In this document: one piece after another, positions 50,187-57,826 of the stretch
Layout: each line of letters opens with the position of its first letter
How positions within the stretch are numbered: position 1 is the stretch's first letter
NCBI GenBank assembly: GCA_009699875.1
Contig: WLNI01000001.1
Coordinates: forward strand, 1,116,001 to 1,180,000
Origin: Actinomycetota bacterium
GTDB lineage: Bacteria; Actinomycetota; Acidimicrobiia; Acidimicrobiales; RAAP-2
Direction of reading: 5' to 3'
DNA: 64,000 nt
The notes under the pieces: model-generated
The model's database searches: none
Seen by the model: the letters and a program-made list of their open reading frames with translations, nothing else
Told to the model about the DNA's origin: nothing
Position numbers and translations under genes: made by a program

Positions 50187-51881
50187 TTAGGCAGAACGAA
50201 CGAGTTGTCCTGGACGGTTTCCTGTTGGCTCGCCGTAGCGATACGTGACTTCACCGTGTTGAATGGTCATCACGTAACCATCAGCTCGCTGGACCAACCG
50301 GCGACCCCCTCCAGGAAGGTCGAAGATCATCTCGGGGCTCTTGAGTTCTAACTGCTCAAGATCAATCAGATTAATATCGGCCCGCTTTCCTTCTGCAAGG
50401 ACTCCCCGATCGTCGAGTCCGTAGGCCTCGGCAGTCTGTTGGGTTTGGAAGTGGACGGCCTGTTCAAGACTGAGCCGTGGTCCACGTTCACGTCCTTTGA
50501 CCCAGTGGCTCAGCAGATAGGTCGGGAAACTCACGTCGCAGATCAATCCGCAGTGTGCCCCCCCGTCAGAGAGTCCAACGACAGAGCGGGGGTGTTCCAT
50601 CATGGTGCGCAGAGCTTCGTGGTCAAAGTCGAGATAGCCCGCTAACGGTGCAAAGAGAAATGCCTTGCCCTCGTCCTCCAAAAGGTAGTCGAGCACCACG
50701 TCGTAGGGGTCACGGCCTTCAGCGCTAGCAAGCGCTTCGATGCTTTGTGAGGCCGGTGGTTCGTAGTCAGGAACAGTACCGAGCGGGAAGATCTGGTTCC
50801 ATCGACTCATCAAGGATTTATAAATGAAGTTGTCCGTAGTGGCCTCTTCACTCAACAGTTGTGCACGCACCTCAGGTTGACGAAGGAGCGCAACTTGTTC
50901 ACTCAGGGGCAACTCCCGCATCTCAATAATGGTGGGGTGGGTGATGAAGGGGTGCAACGAGGTCTGTAGCCCATAGAGCATTCCCGTAGGCCGACATGCC
51001 ACTTGTGGTCGAAGATCAAGGCCGTTCGCTGCTTGAAGTTCGGCCTCATCAAGGGCTTTGGTCCAGGCCGTCGGGTCGATTGGAGACTGCGCCAAGGTAT
51101 AGGTAATCGTTCCACCAGTGCGTTGGGCGAGTTCGACGTGAAGGCCTTGGTCATCACCAAGACCTTGATGGTCTGAGATCAATTGGAAGACACCGTGTCC
51201 CGCTCGTCCAACAGCATCAGCGAGGGCGAGAAGTTCATCGTTTTGAGCATTCGTTCCTGGAACGAGGCCGTGTTTTGAACTGTGCAGAATGGTGCGCGAG
51301 GTGGTGAAGCCGAAGGCCCCAGCATTGAGTGCTTCTTCAACCAACGCAGCCATCTGGGCGACATCATCGTCGGTGGCGTCGCCATGTGCTCGGTCGCCCA
51401 TGACGTATGCCCGCAGCGCAGCGTGGGGGATTTGCGCCAAAACGTCAACGGTACGTGGCATGGTGGCCACCGCATCGAGATACTCAGGGAATGATTCCCA
51501 CTGCCAGTCGATGCCTTCATGGAGTGCGGTGCCCGGAATATCTTCGACGCCTTCCATCAACTCAATAAGAAAGTCATGGCCGTCACTTCGTGCAGGGGCA
51601 AAGCCCACGCCGCAATTACCCATGACGACCGTGGTCACGCCATGCCAGCTCGAAGGGCTGACTTCAGGGTCCCAGGTGACTTGGCCGTCGTAGTGGGTGT
51701 GAATATCAACCCAACCAGGGGCAACCACCAAGTTGGTGGCATCGATCTCCTCGGTGCCGATCTCAGGAATCAGACCAACCGTGGCGATCACGCCATCGAT
51801 GATGCCAATGTCAGTGACTCGTGAGGGACCACCGGTCCCGTCAACTACTAAACCACCGCGAATAACAATGTCATAGGTCAT
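50187..51881 (-). CDS. N-acyl-D-amino-acid deacylase-type amidohydrolase
   Basis: 564 residues of the amidohydrolase family 3 (D-aminoacylase) group. [26 protein letters not shown], the metal-binding [12 protein letters not shown] (HxH), [14 protein letters not shown] (Cys ligand), [10 protein letters not shown], the [15 protein letters not shown] Asp motif and an [11 protein letters not shown] end are all present. It hydrolyses N-acyl groups from D-amino acids or related compounds with a zinc centre. TAGGGGGGTT precedes the ATG. It is the last gene downstream of the two tandem fucosidase genes on the same strand, but the 65-bp gap leaves cotranscription uncertain. Confidence 0.9.
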   Translation of the reverse strand: MTYDIVIRGGLVVDGTGGPSRVTDIGIIDGVIATVGLIPEIGTEEIDATNLVVAPGWVDIHTHYDGQVTWDPEVSPSSWHGVTTVVMGNCGVGFAPARSDGHDFLIELMEGVEDIPGTALHEGIDWQWESFPEYLDAVATMPRTVDVLAQIPHAALRAYVMGDRAHGDATDDDVAQMAALVEEALNAGAFGFTTSRTILHSSKHGLVPGTNAQNDELLALADAVGRAGHGVFQLISDHQGLGDDQGLHVELAQRTGGTITYTLAQSPIDPTAWTKALDEAELQAANGLDLRPQVACRPTGMLYGLQTSLHPFITHPTIIEMRELPLSEQVALLRQPEVRAQLLSEEATTDNFIYKSLMSRWNQIFPLGTVPDYEPPASQSIEALASAEGRDPYDVVLDYLLEDEGKAFLFAPLAGYLDFDHEALRTMMEHPRSVVGLSDGGAHCGLICDVSFPTYLLSHWVKGRERGPRLSLEQAVHFQTQQTAEAYGLDDRGVLAEGKRADINLIDLEQLELKSPEMIFDLPGGGRRLVQRADGYVMTIQHGEVTYRYGEPTGNRPGQLVRSA

Positions 51882-51946
51882 TGAACCCCCCTAACTTCCA
51901 TTACCTTACCGAGAACGACCTGGTCTGTCGCTCGCCACCTTGATAT

Positions 51947-53410
51947 TTACGACCCCGAGCGGGCGTGACCATCGTGAATGACGACCACCACGGGCTCAGC
52001 GGCCATCCCACGATCTCCCAGTTGGACAACCAGCCCCTGATCGCTGGCCCGCCAGTTAAGAGGGCTCCCGCCACTATCGGTCACGGTGCTTGTGGGCGAT
52101 GCGTGCACGCCGGTCAAGGTGGCTTCGCGGCCCGGGTGTTGGAGGATGGCGTAGATGGCTCGGCCTCTCGTGGCATAACGAAGGGGTGCTCCTTCGGGCG
52201 TCTCGGTCCCGGGCTGGGTGAATGGCCGTGTGCCTTGAAGGGCACGTGCTGTTGTTGGTGACCAACCGGCAAGCCAGGCAAGCCGCTCTTGTTGTTCGTC
52301 GGGGATCTGCGCGTCTCTTCCTCGAGGTCCAACATTTAAGAGCAGGTTGCCGCCCTTGGCCGTGATATCGGTCAGCAACCACAGCAAGTCGTCGCGGCTA
52401 ATGAAGTCTTCTGGTGTCGACGCTGCGTTGTAGCCAAAGCTGTGGTCCATCCCACGCACGCACTCAAAGGGCGTACGTTGGATGGTGGGAAAGGTCACGT
52501 ATTCAGGGGTACGCACGTCAAAGTACGGCGGCTTTGGCGGCACTAGCCCACCAGCGGCTTCAGTTTGTCGAGCAATCACGCGGTCGATGAGCGAACGACC
52601 CAGTGAACTCTTGGCGAGGCGAAATGCCGCGTTATAAGGCATCCATCGGTCGTTCACGACGCCATCGGGGACCACCTCGTAATAGTCGGCAAAGAGTTTC
52701 CAAAGCGACGGTCCACGTTGAGGCCATGCAATATCGTTCCAAAGCACACTGGGCTGGTATCGCTCAATCAGTTCGCGTACTTGTGCTTCTGCATAGGCCG
52801 GGTAGTCACCTTGGGGAACAGCCGCCATCAAACTTCCTAACGAACCCATAGGTGTGTTGCAAAAGGTCCAGTCCAAGCCACCGGAGTAGTAGATCCCAAA
52901 GCGCATACTTTGCGCGCGCACGGCATCGGCAAGCTCGCCGACAATGTCGCGTGAAGAGTTCCACCCCGGCCGGTGAGGATTGGGAACATCACTTGGCCAG
53001 AGGCAGTAGCCGTCGTGGTGTTTGGCGACCAAAACCACATAGCGAGCACCCGTGGCTGCGAACTGTGCCGCCCATTGTTCGGGATCCCACGAGTCAAGCC
53101 CAGATTCAAAGATTGGAGCGAATGAACTGTAGGGGGCGTCACCAAAGTGTTCCCGGTGAAAGTTAGCCACAGGAGAGCCAGGAAAGCGCAGCGAATTTTC
53201 GTACCATTCGACATAGGGAGAGAGCGAGAAGGCGTCGTGTTGTTTCTCGATGAGGAGTTCTTTGTACTCACTCTCACGAGGAGCAAACGCGGGAACCGCA
53301 GCGAGTGTCCAATGAATGAAGATGCCGAGTTTGGCGTCAGTCCACCATGCCGGGACCTGGTGGCGCCGTAGCCGGGCGAGTTGCTTACGAGATGAAGGCT
53401 TTGATGTCAT
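51947..53410 (-). CDS. Alpha-L-fucosidase, GH29 (copy 1)
   Basis: 487 residues without a signal peptide, so cytosolic. KLGIFIHWTLAAVPAF, VVLVAKHHDGYCLWPSDVPNPHRPGWNSSRDIVGELADAVRAQSMRFGIYYSGGLDW and the nucleophile Asp in YQPSVLWNDIAWP are GH29 hallmarks. The NLLLNVGPRGRDAQIP segment and a C-terminal beta-sandwich follow. The enzyme retains configuration and releases L-fucose from glycans. Three bases separate it from copy 2 upstream on the same strand. Imported oligosaccharides must be the substrates, but no sugar transporter is in the window. Confidence 0.93.
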   Translation of the reverse strand: MTSKPSSRKQLARLRRHQVPAWWTDAKLGIFIHWTLAAVPAFAPRESEYKELLIEKQHDAFSLSPYVEWYENSLRFPGSPVANFHREHFGDAPYSSFAPIFESGLDSWDPEQWAAQFAATGARYVVLVAKHHDGYCLWPSDVPNPHRPGWNSSRDIVGELADAVRAQSMRFGIYYSGGLDWTFCNTPMGSLGSLMAAVPQGDYPAYAEAQVRELIERYQPSVLWNDIAWPQRGPSLWKLFADYYEVVPDGVVNDRWMPYNAAFRLAKSSLGRSLIDRVIARQTEAAGGLVPPKPPYFDVRTPEYVTFPTIQRTPFECVRGMDHSFGYNAASTPEDFISRDDLLWLLTDITAKGGNLLLNVGPRGRDAQIPDEQQERLAWLAGWSPTTARALQGTRPFTQPGTETPEGAPLRYATRGRAIYAILQHPGREATLTGVHASPTSTVTDSGGSPLNWRASDQGLVVQLGDRGMAAEPVVVVIHDGHARSGS

Positions 53411-53413
53411 TGT

Positions 53414-54880
53414 CTAAAGATTCTCACGCTTGGCTGGGGATTGCACCACACCGTGAAGCACTACCACGAAGGGAGCTCCAACATCGCTCAAGAGCGAACA
53501 GTCGATCTCAAGCCCAGAGGACCCTTGGGTCCACGTCAGTTGGCTGCCGTCGATGCTAGTCACCGTGGTCGTGGGAGTGGCTTGAACGTCAGGGAGCGTG
53601 ATGCTGGTCACAACTCGATCAATGTGAGCAAAGACGAGGTCATCACGACTGGTGAAGCGTACGTTGGCTTCACCCGGTGCGGGGTGATGAAGAACGCCCC
53701 ATGGTTGGGTATCAAAAATTGCATCACCGTTGGTCGACGTGAAAGTGCCGAGCCAGTCGAGCCGCTCTTGGTGTTCAGGAGGGATCTGTGCGTCACTTCC
53801 ACGAGGCCCAATATTCACAAGCAAGTTCCCACCCTTGGCCACGGTGTCAGTGAAGAGTGAGAGTAGGTCCTCGCGGCCAATGAAGTCATCGGCCACAGAA
53901 GAAGCGTTATAGCCAAAGCCTTTGTCGACACCGCGAACGCACTCCCACGCCGTGGATTGAATTGTTGGAAACGACGTGTACTCCGCGGTGCGGTAGTCAA
54001 AGTGAGGGCTCGGCGGAGGGACGAGGCCGCCATTCTTCTTCATCGCCTTGGCATTGAAGCCATTGGCAATTCGTCGGCCAGGTCCGCGATCCATATATCG
54101 GAAGAGTGGATTCCACGGCATCCATCGGTCGTTGACCACACCGTCGGGAACGGCGTCGTAGTAATAGGAGAAGAGGTCCATGACCTTGCGTTTCGATCCC
54201 GGCCAGGCGACATCATTCCAAATGATGCTGGGCTGGTAGCGATCAATGAGTTCACGCACCTGGGCGTCGGCATAGGCCGGATAGTCACCTTGGGGGATGG
54301 AGGCGACAACGTCGGCCATTGAGCCGACCGGCTTGTCGCAAAAGGACCAGTCCCATCCACCGCAGTAGTACACGCCAAAGCGCATGCCTTGCGCGCGCAC
54401 CGCGTCGGCGAGTTCGCCTACGAAATCTCGTTCGGTCTTCCACTGTTCTTTATGAGGGTGGGTGACACCACTTGGCCACAGACAGAATCCGTCGGCGTGT
54501 TTCGTGACAAAGATTACGTAGCGCGCTCCGCTTTGTACGAATGATCTGGCCCATGCAGCGGGATCCCATTGCGCAGCACCCTTGAGGAACTCATCGGTAA
54601 AGGACTCGTAGGATCGACTTCCCCAGTTCTCTCGATGCAGGCGAGCGACGCTCGAATCAGGAAAGCGAAGCGAGTTTTCGTACCACTCTGCATACGGAAC
54701 TTCGCTCAATGCTTCGGACTTGCCCGACGCCAAGAGTTCGTTGAACGAGCGATGGCGTGGCGCAAAGGCCGGAACAGAGAAAAGACTCCAGTGAACAAAG
54801 ACGCCCAACTTGGCATCTCGCCACCAGGTGGGCAGGAAATGGCGTCGAGGATCGTGTGGGAATCGTTTCGTTTTTACCAT
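53414..54880 (-). CDS. Alpha-L-fucosidase, GH29 (copy 2, altered His pair)
   Basis: 488 residues, cytosolic. KLGVFVHWSLFSVPAFAP, FGVYYCGGWDWSFCDKP, nucleophile region YQPSIIWNDVAWP and NLLVNIGPRGSDAQIP are conserved. At the sugar-binding His pair this copy reads TKHADGFCLWPS whereas copies 1 and 3 read KHHDGYCLWP: the second His is Ala. That may change substrate preference or weaken fucose binding. It is the first gene of the tandem pair (GGGGGCG before the ATG). Confidence 0.92.
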   Translation of the reverse strand: MVKTKRFPHDPRRHFLPTWWRDAKLGVFVHWSLFSVPAFAPRHRSFNELLASGKSEALSEVPYAEWYENSLRFPDSSVARLHRENWGSRSYESFTDEFLKGAAQWDPAAWARSFVQSGARYVIFVTKHADGFCLWPSGVTHPHKEQWKTERDFVGELADAVRAQGMRFGVYYCGGWDWSFCDKPVGSMADVVASIPQGDYPAYADAQVRELIDRYQPSIIWNDVAWPGSKRKVMDLFSYYYDAVPDGVVNDRWMPWNPLFRYMDRGPGRRIANGFNAKAMKKNGGLVPPPSPHFDYRTAEYTSFPTIQSTAWECVRGVDKGFGYNASSVADDFIGREDLLSLFTDTVAKGGNLLVNIGPRGSDAQIPPEHQERLDWLGTFTSTNGDAIFDTQPWGVLHHPAPGEANVRFTSRDDLVFAHIDRVVTSITLPDVQATPTTTVTSIDGSQLTWTQGSSGLEIDCSLLSDVGAPFVVVLHGVVQSPAKRENL

Positions 54881-55015
54881 TATTTCTTCGCCCCCTAACG
54901 GAGGAATCGTAGTTGTTGGCGTCTATTTCTGCTGAAGGCAATGAGCCGATGCCATGGCCCTCGCACTCGTTTCGGCCAATGAGTACGATTGAAAAAGAGA
55001 GAAAGCTGGGGGGCT

Positions 55016-55987
55016 ATGACCGTTACTTCTTCAGAACGAACAAGCTTTGAAGCCGCCGTCCTTTCAGGAGCAGGCTGGGAAGATGTGGCCACAACCGTGG
55101 CCAAAATTAGGGAAGGTGATGGAGACGCCGCTCGAGCCGTGGCTGCGGTGGCATTCCATGTCGCTGCCGTTGCCCCTGAGCGGCTGGTCGATGTCTACGA
55201 CGCCCTCTGTGAAGGTTGGCTCGGGAGGCGCCCGAGCGCACCAGAAGTTTCCAGCGACGGCAGCGAGGCAGGAAATCTTCCACCTCAGATCTTTTCAAGT
55301 CTTTGGGAAATGGTCGACGATAACGAACTTGGTAAAGATCCCACTGATATCACCGTGCGAACCGCAGCATTGGCAGGCTTGTTACCCCCTGAGCTTCATC
55401 GTCGTGTTGGCGCGATGGCCGTGGCGTACCCAGGTGTTCCTGAAGCTGTTGCTTCGGGTCTTCCCGAAAAGTTTCAGCTCGCTGATCTTGAACGTTGTCC
55501 TCAAGACTCTCTTGGCGGGATGCTGCACTCTTTAGTTGTGAACGACGGATTCGACTTAGAAGTCCTCGACCGAGACAACTTAGGTCTGCGCATGTTGCCT
55601 TCGCCGTTGGACTATCTCAACATCCGTATCTTGCAATGTCATGACGTGTGGCACACGGTGGCCGGTTATGAAACAACCGGCCTGCACGAGATCGCCATCT
55701 CTGGATTTCAGATGGGGCAATTTGGCCACCACTACTCATCAACGTTCTTGGCGCTGGTGCTGACGAAACCTGCGTTCACGCAGAACACCAACGTCGTCGG
55801 GTTCATGCTCGACACGATTCTTTCGGCCTACATCCATGGGCGAGAGACCCCACCGATGCTTGGTGTGGTCTGGGAAGAGATCTGGAATCAGCCGCTCGAT
55901 AATGTGCGGTCCATCACCGGCATCGATGCCTATACGTCGCCCTACGAACCGGCGCTGTTGGAGACCATGCGTAGCGGTGCGGCCTAA
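55016..55987 (+). CDS. Coq4-family protein
   Basis: 323 residues from ATG 55016 (CTGGGGGGC upstream; in-frame TTG at 54989). The C-terminal half contains the Coq4 metal-binding signature HDxxHx11E exactly: QCHDVWHTVAGYETTGLHEIAI. Near it are DYLNIRILQ before and GQFGHHYSSTF after, and a WEEIWNQPLDNVR end. Eukaryotic and proteobacterial Coq4 act on the ring of ubiquinone intermediates. Actinobacteria normally make menaquinone, so a different quinone-like or lipid substrate is likely. The first ~150 residues are an unrecognised helical extension. It lies between fucosidase genes, on the opposite strand. Confidence 0.85.
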   Translation: MTVTSSERTSFEAAVLSGAGWEDVATTVAKIREGDGDAARAVAAVAFHVAAVAPERLVDVYDALCEGWLGRRPSAPEVSSDGSEAGNLPPQIFSSLWEMVDDNELGKDPTDITVRTAALAGLLPPELHRRVGAMAVAYPGVPEAVASGLPEKFQLADLERCPQDSLGGMLHSLVVNDGFDLEVLDRDNLGLRMLPSPLDYLNIRILQCHDVWHTVAGYETTGLHEIAISGFQMGQFGHHYSSTFLALVLTKPAFTQNTNVVGFMLDTILSAYIHGRETPPMLGVVWEEIWNQPLDNVRSITGIDAYTSPYEPALLETMRSGAA

Positions 55988-56009
55988 CAACTGACGATAC
56001 GCCGTCGAA

Positions 56010-57467
56010 TTACTTGGCCGTATGGCGAGCAGCGGCGTTGTGAATCTCGATGACCACCGGTTGGTCATGGTCATCGCGTTCAGACAAATGCACGACAATC
56101 CCGCTGTCCGATGATTCCCAAGGAACGGCGTCGCCACCGAGCAACTCAACGGCTGTTGCTGAGGTTGCACTCAAGGCACTCAAGGTGACCTTTGGTCCAG
56201 GGGACTGCAACAGAGCAAAGACCTTTTGGCCTCGGGTGGTATAACGAATGGGGGTGCCTTCAGGAGTGAGATCGCCTGCGGCGACCCATGGACGCGTTCC
56301 TTGTAACGCTTGTTCGATGGTGGGTGCCCACTCGGCCAACCAGTCGAGGCGTGCTTGTTGTTCTTCAGAGATTTGTCCGTCGACCCCACGGGGGCCGACA
56401 CTGAGCAGCAAGTTGCCGCCCTTGGCCGTAATGTCGCTCAGCAACCACAGCAAGGCTTCACGAGAGAGGAAGTCTTCGGGAGCAGAAGCGGCGTTGTAGC
56501 CAAAGCTGTTGTCGATGCCCCGGATGCATTCAAACGGAGTGCGCTGCACGTCAGGGAATGTCATGTATTCGGGTGTTCGATAGTCAAAGTACGGGGGCTT
56601 CGGTGGAATAAGACCACCGGACGCAGCCGTCTGTTGCGAAATAAACCGCTCAATAAGTTTGCGGCCCAGAGTGTTGTGGGAAAGACCCATCACTGGTGAC
56701 CACGGCATCCAGCGATCGTTGACGACACCATCGGGAACGGTCGCGTAATAGTCCTCAAAGAGTTTCCAAAGCGCAGGACCATCTGAGGGCCAGGTGATGT
56801 CATTCCACAACACACTGGGCTGGTAGCGATCGATGAGCTCACGCACCTGGGCTTCGGCGTACTCGGCGTAGCTACCCCGTGGGACAGCAGCGATCATGTC
56901 ACCGGGGGTACCAATGGTGTCATCACAAAAGGTCCAGTCCAGGCCGCCGCTGTAGTAAATCCCAAAGCGCATTCCTTCGTTGCGCACTGCCTCGGCGAGT
57001 TCGCCCACCACATCTCGAGAAGAGTGCCACCCTGGCCGGTGGGGATTCTCAATCTCGGTTGGCCAGAGGCAATAGCCATCATGATGCTTGGTCATCAAGA
57101 CGACATAGCGGGCCCCTGTTGCAGCAAAGGAACTGGCCCAGGCCGTAGGGTTCCACGACGCCATGCTTTCTTCGAATGTTTTCGCAAAGGCGCTGTAGGG
57201 GAGATCACCAAAGTGTTCGCGATGAAATGCAGACACTGGTGAGTGATCGAAGCGAAGTGAGTTCTCATACCACTCAACGTAGGGAGAGTACGCAAACGCA
57301 TCGCTCTGTCCTTTGATGAGTTGTCCGCTGTAGTCGTCCTCACGTGGAGCAAACGCCGGAACGGATGCGGGGGACCACTGAACAAAGATGCCGAGTTTGG
57401 CGTCTTGCCACCACGAAGGGATTTGGCGTCGTCGCAGTTGTGCGATTGAGCTGCGAGATGAGGCCAT
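56010..57467 (-). CDS. Alpha-L-fucosidase, GH29 (copy 3)
   Basis: 485 residues, cytosolic, very close to copy 1 in motifs: KLGIFVQWSPASVPAFAPREDDY, VVLMTKHHDGYCLWPTEIENPHRPGWHSSRDVVGELAEAV, FGIYYSGGLDWTFCDD, nucleophile YQPSVLWNDITWP, NLLLSVGPRGVDGQIS. FVQW replaces the FIHW of copy 1, so the first active-site His (usually in the HW pair) is Gln here. TACTAT lies exactly 6 nt before the ATG, suggesting a leaderless transcript. Convergent with the Coq4 gene. Confidence 0.92.
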   Translation of the reverse strand: MASSRSSIAQLRRRQIPSWWQDAKLGIFVQWSPASVPAFAPREDDYSGQLIKGQSDAFAYSPYVEWYENSLRFDHSPVSAFHREHFGDLPYSAFAKTFEESMASWNPTAWASSFAATGARYVVLMTKHHDGYCLWPTEIENPHRPGWHSSRDVVGELAEAVRNEGMRFGIYYSGGLDWTFCDDTIGTPGDMIAAVPRGSYAEYAEAQVRELIDRYQPSVLWNDITWPSDGPALWKLFEDYYATVPDGVVNDRWMPWSPVMGLSHNTLGRKLIERFISQQTAASGGLIPPKPPYFDYRTPEYMTFPDVQRTPFECIRGIDNSFGYNAASAPEDFLSREALLWLLSDITAKGGNLLLSVGPRGVDGQISEEQQARLDWLAEWAPTIEQALQGTRPWVAAGDLTPEGTPIRYTTRGQKVFALLQSPGPKVTLSALSATSATAVELLGGDAVPWESSDSGIVVHLSERDDHDQPVVIEIHNAAARHTAK

Positions 57468-57499
57468 GAGGTCATAGTAGTGAGCGACTCACAAATCGG

Positions 57500-57783
57500 T
57501 CAGATATCGGGTTTGACGCTCGATCCACAAGGGAATCTCCTCTTCACTTCGGTAGCAGGACTTTGAGCACTCGATGGAACAAGCGTTGTACTAGTACCAG
57601 CAATGACGATGGCCACAGTGGCCGCAATTGGAACTCCACTTTCCTTAGGCACAGGAGTTGGACTCCTGCCCCTTCTTCTTGGCGTGGTCGTTATGACACT
57701 TTCTCGTCGTAAAGCTTTTAGCTCTCGATACCATCTCGACGCGAGGCACCAAGATGGTTTGAGTCACGAAACGCACCAGTTAC
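57500..57783 (+). pseudogene. 3' remnant of a LAATG propeller gene
   Basis: About 280 bases match the end of the intact gene (59815-60060) at roughly 80-85% identity, from TTTGACGCTCGATCCACAAG through CGTAAAGCTTTTAGCTCTCG and the common 3' flank. The copy has an internal TGA (57564-57566), a mutated sorting motif (VAAIG for LAATG) and a lost stop codon, so the frame runs on to 57833. The 359-bp gap 57468-57826 thus consists of this remnant plus the leader of the next gene. Confidence 0.75.
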
Positions 57784-57826
57784 CTCGTGAGTGTTACCCA
57801 GAGAGAGGCTGTGAACTAGGTTCAAG

